Part shown: positions 56,510 to 64,000 of the stretch, in pieces
How positions within the stretch are numbered: position 1 is the stretch's first letter
Layout: every line of letters starts with the position of its first letter
Assembly (NCBI GenBank): GCA_021800805.1
Contig: JAJYYR010000002.1
Location: forward strand, 235,111-299,110
Direction: 5' to 3'
Source: a bacterium
GTDB taxonomy: Bacteria; SZUA-79; Acidulodesulfobacterales; Acidulodesulfobacteraceae
Length of the DNA: 64,000 nt
The notes under the pieces: model-generated
Told to the model about the DNA's origin: nothing
What the model saw: only the letters and a program-made list of their open reading frames with translations
The model's database searches: none
Translations under genes and position numbers: made by a program

Positions 56510-57787
56510 TTAATAGTTTGCCGGCAATTCGACCATTCCTTGGATAAGAGGCAAAAATAAAGAAAAAAACATTAAAAGCAAAAAAGCTACGACGGATACT
56601 ATAGCTAAAAAAAATAATCCTTTTGTAAATAACTCTATATACCGGCGTGATTTTTCCTTAAATTCCTGCGATAATCCCAAAACCGTTTCGGGCAAAAAAC
56701 CTCCTATTTCCGCATAACCGATAGATTCTACTACATCTTCCGATAAAAAATTTGCGTTAACCATAGAATCATGCAGAGTAATTCCTCTTATCAAATCTGC
56801 ATAAATTAATTCAAATTTATTTTTAAAATATATCTTGGAAGTATTTTTCCTGAAATAATTAAATGCGCCGTTAACCGTAACGCCGGATGAAATCATTAGA
56901 GAAAATTGATAAAAAATCCAGTTCAGATAGCCGTAATTTACAATGCTTCTGATTTGAGGAATATCATACATAAAAGACGCTGTTTTAGTTTTAACTTTAA
57001 ATAAGTCAAAACCGAATGCGGCTAAGGCGAATGCGGCTAAAATTATGCAATATACAAAGATATTTTTTAAATAATTAAATAAACTCAAAATATTTTCAGT
57101 CGATTGGGGTATATGCGGAAATTGACTGAAAAATAATGCAAAAGTCGGAATTATATAATATAAAAATACCAAAAATGCAACGAACAGTAAAAAAAAGAGA
57201 AATGCGGGATAGGCTAACGCCCCTGTTATACTCTTTTTATAAATATTTTTTGTATCGAAATATTCGGATATTTTTAAAAAAGTCTGTGGATAATCTCCGG
57301 TTGAATCGGCTAAATCTAACAATGAAAGAACAATTTCTTCAAAGTTGTTTGAAATAAATATTTCTTTAAGCGTTTCGCCTTTGTTTAACAAAGAAACGCA
57401 ATTATTTATGAGTTTAAGCCGGTTTCTTGATTTTGATAGTTTATGATTATAATAAAGCCATTCTACGGGATATAATAATTTATATTTCCCGCTTGCGAAC
57501 GGCTTTTTATGCTCTTTATCCATATAGCTTAATGCTTTGCTTACGGAACCGGAAGATTTTGCAAGCTGATAAAATTCCATAAAAAATACTGAAAGCTCCT
57601 TATCTTTCATACCTGCGTTACGAACCGGACGCAATATATCTAAAAATATGTTGGGGAGCGCGAGGACGGGCATATAACCCTCCAGTATTATTGCAGATTT
57701 TGCCTCGGATAAACTTTCCGCAGGAATATTTTTTATCAGGCTGTTGCCTTCCGGAGTATAAAATTTTATTAAATAATTTTTTATCAT
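56510..57787 (-). CDS. GspF/PilC-type inner-membrane platform protein
   Basis: 425 residues. Two T2SF domains with membrane helices about residues 195-215, 225-255 and 390-415 (ALAYPAFLFFLLFVAFLVFL, IILAAFALAAFGFDLF). The signature LLDLADSTGDYPQTFLKI and GGFLPETVLGLSQEF-type stretches mark the domain repeats. Forms the inner-membrane base on which the ATPase acts. 14 bp after the ATPase gene. Confidence 0.9.
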   Translation of the reverse strand: MIKNYLIKFYTPEGNSLIKNIPAESLSEAKSAIILEGYMPVLALPNIFLDILRPVRNAGMKDKELSVFFMEFYQLAKSSGSVSKALSYMDKEHKKPFASGKYKLLYPVEWLYYNHKLSKSRNRLKLINNCVSLLNKGETLKEIFISNNFEEIVLSLLDLADSTGDYPQTFLKISEYFDTKNIYKKSITGALAYPAFLFFLLFVAFLVFLYYIIPTFALFFSQFPHIPQSTENILSLFNYLKNIFVYCIILAAFALAAFGFDLFKVKTKTASFMYDIPQIRSIVNYGYLNWIFYQFSLMISSGVTVNGAFNYFRKNTSKIYFKNKFELIYADLIRGITLHDSMVNANFLSEDVVESIGYAEIGGFLPETVLGLSQEFKEKSRRYIELFTKGLFFLAIVSVVAFLLLMFFSLFLPLIQGMVELPANY

Positions 57788-57800
57788 TTTAAGAACCGAA

Positions 57801-59501
57801 TTATTTCGACAGATTAAAATATGTTACGGGGTCTATTTCTCCGTTTACCAATTTATAAAAAGATTGAACTTTTAAAGATTCAAAATTAGACAAATTTATT
57901 AAAATTTCTTCCAGCAACGAAGGATTGGAAAGCGCAGTCAAATTTCCGTATATTTCTTCTTTGACGGCATCGTTGAATTCCGCAATTTCAATTAACGGTT
58001 TTCTTTTGACGTATCCGGTTCCTCCGCAGTTACCGCAATTTTTTTCGCCCCTCACATATACGGAATCAAAACCCGAAACTTCTCTCGAATCTAAGAATTC
58101 ACGGCACATATTAGTTTTAGATAAGATTGATGCGGTAAATTTTAAATTTTCCTCTAAGGCGCATCTGTATATAGACGGCAGCTTTGCCGACCCGATTCTT
58201 TTTCTGCATTCCGGACAAAGCGGATTATAAAGTCTTTGGGCGGTTACGAACTTTAAAACCGAAAACAATTGGACTAAATCCGTATTAAGAGATTGAAATC
58301 TGCCGAATATCGAAAGTGAAGAGTTGGTATGAAGCGTAGTAAGAACAAGGTGTCCGGTTTCCGCCGCAATTAATGCATATCTTGCCGTTACCTCGTCTCT
58401 TATTTCCCCTATCATCATAATATCAGGCTCGCTCCTTAGCATAATCCGGACCGCTTCGGAATAACCGAAATCTTCGGATATATTCATCTGAGTAATATTT
58501 GATTCTCTAAGTTCTATTTCTACCGGATCTTCTATCGTTATAATAGAACTTTTCTTCTGCGATAAAAGTTTCAACATAGCATAAAAAGTAGTAGTTTTAC
58601 CCGAACCGGTAGGTCCCGTCGAAATAATCAAGCCTTGCGGATGAATATAAGATTTCTTTAATAATTCGACTTTATCATCGGTAAATCCAATATATTTAAA
58701 ATCAAAAACCTTATTGAGCCCGTGAATTCTTAAAACCGCTTCAAAAAGCGCCGATTCTTTATCTAATTTTGAAGAAATAGGTAAAAAAGCGACTCTTATA
58801 TTTACGCGGATGCCTTTATAAAAATTAGAAACAAAAATGAATTTCGCATCTAATCCTAAACCCTTTTTCAAGGTTATCTGACAATTCCCTGCTATTATAT
58901 TTATTATTCTCCGACCCGATTCTAAACTTAAAACCCTGATATTTTCCTGACTTATCTCCGTATCCATAATAATCATATAAAAATTTTCCGACCGCTTGAT
59001 TCTTAAGTTGGGAGAGCCTTTTAATAAGGCAATTTCAATCGCTTCATCTAATATTTCTTTTTCGGAGAATACTGTTTTGCTTATAAATATTTGATTAAGC
59101 GCTTCATAAATTTTTCTTTTCGTCGAGAATCCTATTTTAAAATTTTTTAAATTTTCGTCGAAAGCCATTTTTTCCGAAAGACTTGCGGTAATTTCACTGC
59201 AAATTACATAAGGAACGTCCTCTTTTCTTATAACTACCGCCGGAATTTCGTAAAGAAAACTAAAACCGAGTTCTTCGTTTTCTTTTTTATCTATATATAA
59301 AGACAGGGTATTTAATTCCTTAAAAAATTCCCTGCCGGAATCGTAAGCGAGATAAGCGGCTACATCCGAATCTGTAATACAGCCGCTTTCTATTAAAATT
59401 TCGCCTAATCTTTTTTCGCTTATAGATTGGACGAAGAGAGCGTCTTTAAGCTGGGTTTCCGTCAATTTTCCTTTTGATATTAAATATTCGCCTATTTTCA
59501 T
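57801..59501 (-). CDS. GspE/PilB-type assembly ATPase
   Basis: 566 residues. T2SE N-terminal domain (MKIGEYLISKGKLTETQLKDAL), Walker A GPTGSGKTTTF near residue 300, Walker B-like ITIEDPVEIEL, His box and Arg loops (VRIMLRSEPDIMMIGEIRD). Zinc site CPECRK...CGNCGGTGYVKR near residues 420-475. Powers fibre extension. It follows the secretin by 16 bp. Confidence 0.93.
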   Translation of the reverse strand: MKIGEYLISKGKLTETQLKDALFVQSISEKRLGEILIESGCITDSDVAAYLAYDSGREFFKELNTLSLYIDKKENEELGFSFLYEIPAVVIRKEDVPYVICSEITASLSEKMAFDENLKNFKIGFSTKRKIYEALNQIFISKTVFSEKEILDEAIEIALLKGSPNLRIKRSENFYMIIMDTEISQENIRVLSLESGRRIINIIAGNCQITLKKGLGLDAKFIFVSNFYKGIRVNIRVAFLPISSKLDKESALFEAVLRIHGLNKVFDFKYIGFTDDKVELLKKSYIHPQGLIISTGPTGSGKTTTFYAMLKLLSQKKSSIITIEDPVEIELRESNITQMNISEDFGYSEAVRIMLRSEPDIMMIGEIRDEVTARYALIAAETGHLVLTTLHTNSSLSIFGRFQSLNTDLVQLFSVLKFVTAQRLYNPLCPECRKRIGSAKLPSIYRCALEENLKFTASILSKTNMCREFLDSREVSGFDSVYVRGEKNCGNCGGTGYVKRKPLIEIAEFNDAVKEEIYGNLTALSNPSLLEEILINLSNFESLKVQSFYKLVNGEIDPVTYFNLSK

Positions 59502-59516
59502 AAAATTTTACAAATT

Positions 59517-61211
59517 TTACAAGGTTATTTTAGGGGTCAGCATAATCAAGAGATCTTCCTTTTGGCTCGAATCGTTTATAGAGTTAAATAAATCTCCTAT
59601 CAGCGGAATTTTAGACAATATCGGAATTCCATATGTATTTTTTGATTTATCCGTGGTCAATATGCCGCCGACAAGTATCGTAGAACCGGATTTTACGTTA
59701 ACCGTGTCCGAGAAACTTTTTGATTCTATGACCGGATTGCTAAAATTATCGCCGCTTATGGAAAAAGACTGATAACCCGTGATAGAATTGTCGATTAGAC
59801 TTAAGGTAACGGAAACGGAATTATTTTTAAAATTTATATGGGGCGTAAAGGATATTGAAAGACCGGTCTGCACCTGAGATATGACCGGATAAGTTTCGGT
59901 CTGGGACAAACTTAAAGCCATAGTTTGTATGCTCGAAATATACGGGGTTATCGTTCCAGATGAAATCAGCCTCGTCTGCCCGTCCATTAGAACTAATCTC
60001 GGCTGGGATATTACATTAACCGCACCCTGCGTCTTAAGAGCATTTAAAATTGCGCTGCTGTTTCCGGAACCGGTAAACCCGATATACGGCGCATTGGATA
60101 TATTATTCCCTGAAGCAAGCTGAGCCGCGACCGATATCGAATCTGCGCCGAAAGCATTTGATTTGAACGCTTGATTAAACAAAAGACTCCAATTTATGCC
60201 GGTTTGAAATCCTTTATTTAAACTTACGTCTATTACCTCGACTTTTAAGAAAACCTGCTTTGAAAGAAATTTATCGATTCTTTTTATATAGCCGGAAACT
60301 TCGGCGACATTGGAAACTCTGTCTTTAACCCAAATTAACCCGTCTTTTGGATTAACGAAGTATCTTCCTTTTTTTGTAAGCATTTCTTTAATATTTCTAG
60401 AGATGATGCCGTAGAGGCTGTCGGACTCCGAAAGCGTTAAAGAAAGCGATGCCGAAGAATTAGGAGAAACCGCGTTGCTTTCGTTATTATTACCGGCAGA
60501 ATTAATAGAATTTACGGAACCGGACGCAGCGGGTTGGGCGCCTCCGGTATTCTGACCGCCCTGCATACCCGGAGCATTAGTATTGCCTATATTATCGTTG
60601 TTATTGTTATTGTTCTGACCGGTCATTCCGGTCATTCCGACCGTGGACGAAAAAGACGAAAGTAAATCGGAAACCGGAATATGAAACGTTTTTTCTTCTA
60701 CAGCGTAAACATTTAACATTCCATTTTTATAGCTATATTTAAAGCCGTTAGAAATTACCAGCCCTTTTAATACCTTATATAAAGGGACGTCTTTATAATA
60801 TGCGTCGTTTTTTAATTTGTCGGGGAAACCTCCGTAAATAACCACGGGAACTCCGATTTCGCGCGATAAAAGCATTAATGCAGATTTAACGCTTCCTCTG
60901 CCTGCAAGCGAAACTTTTTGACTAAGAAAACCGGCTAAAGGATGTTTCTTAGTCCCTTTATTATATATGTGTCTATATTTAGAGATATGATTGGGGTTTG
61001 AACGACCCGTTCTCCTTTTAACCATTTTTTTATTTATATTCACGGGAATTATTTTCGGCTTAGATAGGCTGACGTCGTATTTTTTAAGCAAAATGCTTAA
61101 ATTATCGCCCTTATCGTCATAAACCGACCTGCCGTAAACAAAATTTATATTTAAAAGCAGATACTGGACGGCAAACGTGAATGCCATAATTAATAAGTAC
61201 TTATTTTTCAT
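59517..61211 (-). CDS. Secretin (PilQ/GspD/MshL/PilN-like)
   Basis: 564 residues. Signal peptide (MAFTFAVQYLLLNINFVYG), N-terminal N0/STN-like region around 85-165 (LAGRGSVKSALMLLSRE), a Ser/Asn-rich linker, and the C-terminal secretin pore (VFLKVEVIDVSLNKGFQTGI, GGILTTDKSKNTYGIPILSK, IPLIGDLF). Probably the outer-membrane exit of the pilus. The linker between about 200-250 is low-complexity (MTGMTG, NNNNNND). First gene of the nine-gene operon. Closest known layouts are MshL and R64 PilN. Confidence 0.92.
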   Translation of the reverse strand: MKNKYLLIMAFTFAVQYLLLNINFVYGRSVYDDKGDNLSILLKKYDVSLSKPKIIPVNINKKMVKRRTGRSNPNHISKYRHIYNKGTKKHPLAGFLSQKVSLAGRGSVKSALMLLSREIGVPVVIYGGFPDKLKNDAYYKDVPLYKVLKGLVISNGFKYSYKNGMLNVYAVEEKTFHIPVSDLLSSFSSTVGMTGMTGQNNNNNNDNIGNTNAPGMQGGQNTGGAQPAASGSVNSINSAGNNNESNAVSPNSSASLSLTLSESDSLYGIISRNIKEMLTKKGRYFVNPKDGLIWVKDRVSNVAEVSGYIKRIDKFLSKQVFLKVEVIDVSLNKGFQTGINWSLLFNQAFKSNAFGADSISVAAQLASGNNISNAPYIGFTGSGNSSAILNALKTQGAVNVISQPRLVLMDGQTRLISSGTITPYISSIQTMALSLSQTETYPVISQVQTGLSISFTPHINFKNNSVSVTLSLIDNSITGYQSFSISGDNFSNPVIESKSFSDTVNVKSGSTILVGGILTTDKSKNTYGIPILSKIPLIGDLFNSINDSSQKEDLLIMLTPKITL

Positions 61212-61408
61212 AATTTTTTGCTTTTACTATTAAATTAATTTCTAATATAATTCAATTATATTTTTTTAATGTTTCTATATTATGAAAGTTTTGTTTCGAT
61301 TATATTAAGTTTTTGTTAAATTAATGTTACAAAATGGATTTAACGGTTTATATAGGAAGGATTTAAGGATTTTTATCTTTATTGCTTTGACATAAAAAGG
61401 CTGTCGAT

Positions 61409-61437
61409 TTGACAGAAATTCGAATAAATGATATTAT
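61409..61437 (+). promoter_or_regulatory. Near-consensus sigma-70 promoter for tRNA-Arg(UCU)
   Basis: TTGACA (61409-61414), 17-bp spacer, TATTAT (61432-61437), about 26 bp upstream of the tRNA 5' end. The -35 box is a perfect match and the -10 nearly so. Confidence 0.85.
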
Positions 61438-61462
61438 TTAAATGAATATATTTTCCCTATAT

Positions 61463-61539
61463 GCGTTCATAGCTCAGTTGGATAGAGCAACAGCCTTCTA
61501 AGCTGTGGGTCGCAGGTTCGAATCCTGCTGGACGCACCA
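61463..61539 (+). tRNA. tRNA-Arg (anticodon UCU)
   Basis: 77 nt with encoded CCA. Acceptor GCGTTCA / TGGACGC (one G-T pair), D-arm AGCTCAGTTGGATAGAGCA, anticodon stem ACAGC/GCTGT with loop CTTCTAA (anticodon TCT, reading AGA), T-arm GCAGGTTCGAATCCTGC, discriminator A, CCA. A decayed integrase lies 15 bp from its 3' end. Confidence 0.97.
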
Positions 61540-61554
61540 CGTTTTATAAGGGTT

Positions 61555-62070
61555 TCAGAACACCTCATTTTTTACATATTCACTCTGCGGTAAAGAAACG
61601 GTAAAGTTTTTTTGAAAATCCTTATTATCTAAGGCTTTAACGGCATTGTTAATATGGCTTGCCGCTAAATGACTATATCTTAAAGTCATCTTTATATCTT
61701 TATGCCCCAGAAGTTCTTTTACGGTCGTCAGGTTTATCCCTTCCATCACAGGCCAGCTTGCAAAGGTATGCCTTAAATCGTGAAAATGAAAATCAAGGAT
61801 ATGCGATTTTCTTAACGCCGTCTGCCAGCTACGCTTTAAATTATCAAAGGCTTTTAGTGAGTTTTCTTATTTTCCACTGCGCATGCCGGTATTTAAAGCC
61901 GAAATAGCGATAGGTTTTAAGTGCTTATCGCAGTTTTAGACAAACCCTTCGGCTTCTTCTTCCGATAAATACCTAAGCCGTTTATTTTCGCCATTGATAA
62001 GTTTTACTTTCCAGACTCGCCTTAAAACATCTTCGGTTATTAGTTCCCATTCATAAGCTTTCGTCCGCCT
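61555..62070 (-). pseudogene. Decayed tyrosine recombinase (phage-type integrase)
   Basis: One continuous frame on the reverse strand carries two stop codons (61936-61938 and 61867-61869) and an internal deletion. Read through, it has integrase blocks: NKRLRYLSEEEAE, LKPIAISALNTGMR (catalytic Arg), HDLRHTFAS (HxxR), TVKELLGHKDI and RYSHLA (nucleophile Tyr). About 35 residues separate GMR from HDLRH where intact enzymes have ~90-100, so a large piece is gone. The N-terminus is lost; the frame begins near the IS-end-like relic (62080). The gene end lies 15 bp from the tRNA-Arg(UCU) 3' end, a usual attachment site. Nonfunctional. Confidence 0.85.
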
Positions 62071-62079
62071 TCGGAATAA

Positions 62080-62123
62080 TATTAATTTTAACCAAAATGG
62101 GACATTTCTAAATTGCTTTGACA
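62080..62123 (-). repeat. IS-end-like relic, copy 2 (inverted)
   Basis: 44 bp, 40/44 identical to the copy at 31619-31662, read on the reverse strand from TGTCAAAGCAATTTAGAAAT. It ends where the N-terminal part of the integrase pseudogene is missing. The 62124-62450 gap holds it and AT-rich DNA with only promoter-like stretches; no ORF or structured RNA seen. Confidence 0.65.
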
Positions 62124-62462
62124 CTTTAAATAAATTTTATTGACTTTTATAAAACTATATTATATTTTTAAATATAAAAGGTTTACTTATTATAAAGTAC
62201 CGATCGTTTAATTTGGAATGTTATTTAAACAGAACAAGAATATTATTAATTAAAATAGTAAATTAACAAAAGATAATACGCCTAAAAAATTGAAATCTTA
62301 GTATTGACTTTGGGGAGTACTTTAGAACACTTTTAAAAAAATAATAGAGACCGTTCAAAATTCTATGTTAGGGTGAAATTTAGCTAAATCTTGAACTGCT
62401 GTTTTTATTGAAATATTATTGGTTTTTAATTAACTGCGGCCAATTACCGCATGGAGGAAAAT

Positions 62463-63581
62463 ATGAAGAAAATAGCTTTGATGATTATTTTTTCTTTTTT
62501 AGCTTTTGGATTTTCGGCCTATACATTTGCAGATGGGACGCAACAAATAAATACAAGTAACGCGAATGCAAGTAATTCAAATATAGCAACTCAGCAATTG
62601 AAACAAAAAATTCTTAATTTCATGAACAATATAAAAGGTTTGAATAACGGAAAATCGGGGCAGGTAACTGTTCAGACAATAACATCAAAATCTTTCCACA
62701 ATCCAGAAGGTATTGCTATTTCTTCAAACGGCAATATATGGGTTGTAAATTATGGCAATGGAACTGTTACAGAATTAAATAATAAATATCAATTTATCAG
62801 TTCATACAACGTCGGAGGAAATCCTGAAAACATCGCAATTGATATAAGCGGGGATGTTTGGGTTGTGAAAGGAAACGGCTATATAGCAGAACTTAGCCCG
62901 CAAGGGGTCTGGTTGAATGGGTATGACACAGGTGCTTTTTCGGATGATATCGCAATTTCTCCAGGCGGACTTATTTATGTAACAAGTACTCTTAATAACA
63001 GCGTTGCATTGCTTGAAATGACATCCCAGGGTCAGCTGGTTAGTAGTTATACAATAGGGGACGTTCTTGGGGGACCTCATAACGTAGCTATAGATGCAAT
63101 CGGAAATGTATGGGTTACAAAAGAAAACCCTTCTGTAGTGCTGAATTTAAATATATCTACCAATGTATTTACCGCTCATCCTGCAGGAAGCAACCCATGG
63201 GGTGTAGCTATAGCTCCGAACGGCAATGTGTTCGTCGTAGATAACGGGGTTTGGCCTTCTCCCGGACGTTCGGTCACAGAATTCAACCCTGAAGGAGTAA
63301 TTTTCGGCATTTTTCCCACAGGCAAATATCCCAAACAAATTGCTATCGATACCGATGGAGACATATGGGTCACGAACCAAGGGGCCGATTCTGTTACTGA
63401 ATTAAATCCACAGGGGATAGTTCTTGGGTCATATCATGTCGGCAAAAGTCCTTATGGGATAGCTATAGCACATAACGGAGATGTTATAGTCAGCAACAAA
63501 AAAGATAATACATTGTCAATTATAAAGGGAGCCGAAAAGACACCAGAGTATTTTCCGTATTCCGGGCCTCAGTGGCCGTAA
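62463..63581 (+). CDS. Secreted NHL/Vgb-like beta-propeller protein
   Basis: 372 residues from the ATG at 62463, with GGAGG at 62453-62457; an upstream ATG at 62451 overlaps that Shine-Dalgarno. A signal peptide is clear (LMIIFSFLAFGFSAYTFADG). A low-complexity Asn/Ser stretch follows, then about six to seven repeats of roughly 40 residues of the form 'NPEGIAISSNGNIWVVNYGNGTVTEL', as in virginiamycin B lyase-like and NHL propellers. The repeats show PxxIAIDxxGDxWV with a variable connecting loop. Catalysis is unlikely to be inferable; binding of a partner or surface ligand is typical. No neighbour explains it. Confidence 0.85.
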   Translation: MKKIALMIIFSFLAFGFSAYTFADGTQQINTSNANASNSNIATQQLKQKILNFMNNIKGLNNGKSGQVTVQTITSKSFHNPEGIAISSNGNIWVVNYGNGTVTELNNKYQFISSYNVGGNPENIAIDISGDVWVVKGNGYIAELSPQGVWLNGYDTGAFSDDIAISPGGLIYVTSTLNNSVALLEMTSQGQLVSSYTIGDVLGGPHNVAIDAIGNVWVTKENPSVVLNLNISTNVFTAHPAGSNPWGVAIAPNGNVFVVDNGVWPSPGRSVTEFNPEGVIFGIFPTGKYPKQIAIDTDGDIWVTNQGADSVTELNPQGIVLGSYHVGKSPYGIAIAHNGDVIVSNKKDNTLSIIKGAEKTPEYFPYSGPQWP

Positions 63582-63812
63582 TGCTTATTAAAATTACCAA
63601 TTATATTGCTGTATTCCATTGAGTATAATGAATCAATAAATTAATACAACTTTTAAAAAATCTTAAGGAAAATTATTTTAATAGGATATTTACTTTAAAA
63701 ACTTCTTTGAGGATTTCAAACAATCCTATCCCAAATCTGGGAGATAATTTTTTATCTTCATCAAAATTTTTCCATATATCTTCGGGCCTATTATTTCTAT
63801 TCCTATCTCGAT

Positions 63813-63875
63813 TGTATTTTGCAAAAGTGGGGAATTTTGTTTGCAATTTTGGGGAAAAATGATTTGCAAAATACA
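63813..63875. repeat. Inverted repeat with tandem GGGGAA motifs (IS-end-like)
   Basis: 13-bp perfect arms (TGTATTTTGCAAA at 63813-63825, TTTGCAAAATACA at 63863-63875) around a 37-nt centre holding two GCAA...TGGGGAA units. The 63582-63930 gap has no convincing gene; this is its only structure. The look is that of insertion-element ends, unproven. Confidence 0.5.
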
Positions 63876-63930
63876 TACCAACGAATTTTCATCGAGGTTT
63901 ATTTATAAATATACGGATAAAAAGGGAACT

Positions 63931-64000
63931 ATGCGCTATTTAGATTTATTCAGGACGGCAGTCGCTTATAACGGGAAACAAACAGGTCTTGCCATTTTTA
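63931..64000 (+). CDS. N-terminus of a protein running off the window, possibly MacB/FtsX-type permease
   Basis: ATG at 63931 with AAAGGGA upstream. 23 residues visible: MRYLDLFRTAVAYNGKQTGL. This resembles the opening of MacB/FtsX-family permeases (xYLDLFRxAL), but 23 residues cannot establish it. The rest lies outside the window. Confidence 0.35.
   Translation, partial: MRYLDLFRTAVAYNGKQTGLAIF

Noticed and set aside
63673..63876. 67-codon reverse-strand ORF
   Set aside because: Overlaps an inverted repeat, no Shine-Dalgarno, composition and sequence without family resemblance; probably chance.

Overview
The window is AT-rich (well under 45% GC by eye) and reads as a chromosomal segment of a Gram-negative anaerobe. 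The evidence is SurA-type periplasmic chaperones, a secretin-based pilus system, two-subunit glycyl-tRNA synthetase, PPDK, 2-hydroxyacyl-CoA dehydratase-type activases, several ferredoxin-type proteins, a PerR-type regulator and a CIRCE-controlled groESL. The run nadA-glyQ-glyS-ppdK-mfd-(parvulin lipoprotein)-surA resembles deltaproteobacterial (Desulfobacterota-like) gene order. That placement is inference; the window holds no rRNA.

Layout. 1-11.9 kb: reverse-strand housekeeping run (surA fragment, parvulin lipoprotein, mfd, ppdK, glyS, glyQ, nadA). 11.9-24.5 kb: trpS, a DsrE-like protein, an ASKHA ATPase paired with a divergent dehydratase-like protein, trxB, an APC permease, a CDGSH protein, two MFS transporters, uppS, an alpha/beta hydrolase and aspS. 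24.5-31.6 kb: a strongly divergent indolepyruvate-oxidoreductase-like pair, perR with a palindromic operator, a double activase, a moaD-moaE fusion and a MoaB/Mog protein. 31.6-32.4 kb: debris of a type I restriction locus (hsdM tail, DUF1016 head) cut by an IS-end-like repeat. 32.4-40.8 kb: groESL with CIRCE, an ABC-2 exporter, dcd, a LOG-family gene whose 3' end lies in a perfect 61-bp palindrome, ferredoxin, eno and a phosphohexomutase.

40.9-49.4 kb is an acquired island. A three-gene defence module (type IIG restriction-methylation enzyme, second N6-adenine methyltransferase, zinc-hook AAA ATPase) lies between two MITE-like repeats. Next to it, between the second and a third copy of the same repeat, is a GC-richer fragment holding an integron attC site and one and a half gene cassettes with no integrase. 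The island ends at tRNA-Arg(CCG).

49.5-61.2 kb: a helical protein of unknown role, a DHA2-type MFS exporter, and a nine-gene reverse-strand operon for a type IVb-like pilus or type II-secretion-like machine (secretin, ATPase, platform, pilin, pilin-like proteins, GspL/M/C-like inner-membrane proteins). 61.4-64 kb: tRNA-Arg(UCU) with a near-consensus promoter, a decayed tyrosine integrase against its 3' end, the second copy of the IS-end-like repeat, a secreted NHL/Vgb-like propeller protein and the start of a further gene at the right edge.

The most unusual items are the MITE-bracketed defence module with integron cassettes, the IOR-like pair that has lost its cofactor motifs, the ATPase/dehydratase-like pair, the MoaD-MoaE fusion with a buried Gly-Gly, the perfect palindrome at the LOG gene end, and a pseudopilin lacking Glu5.
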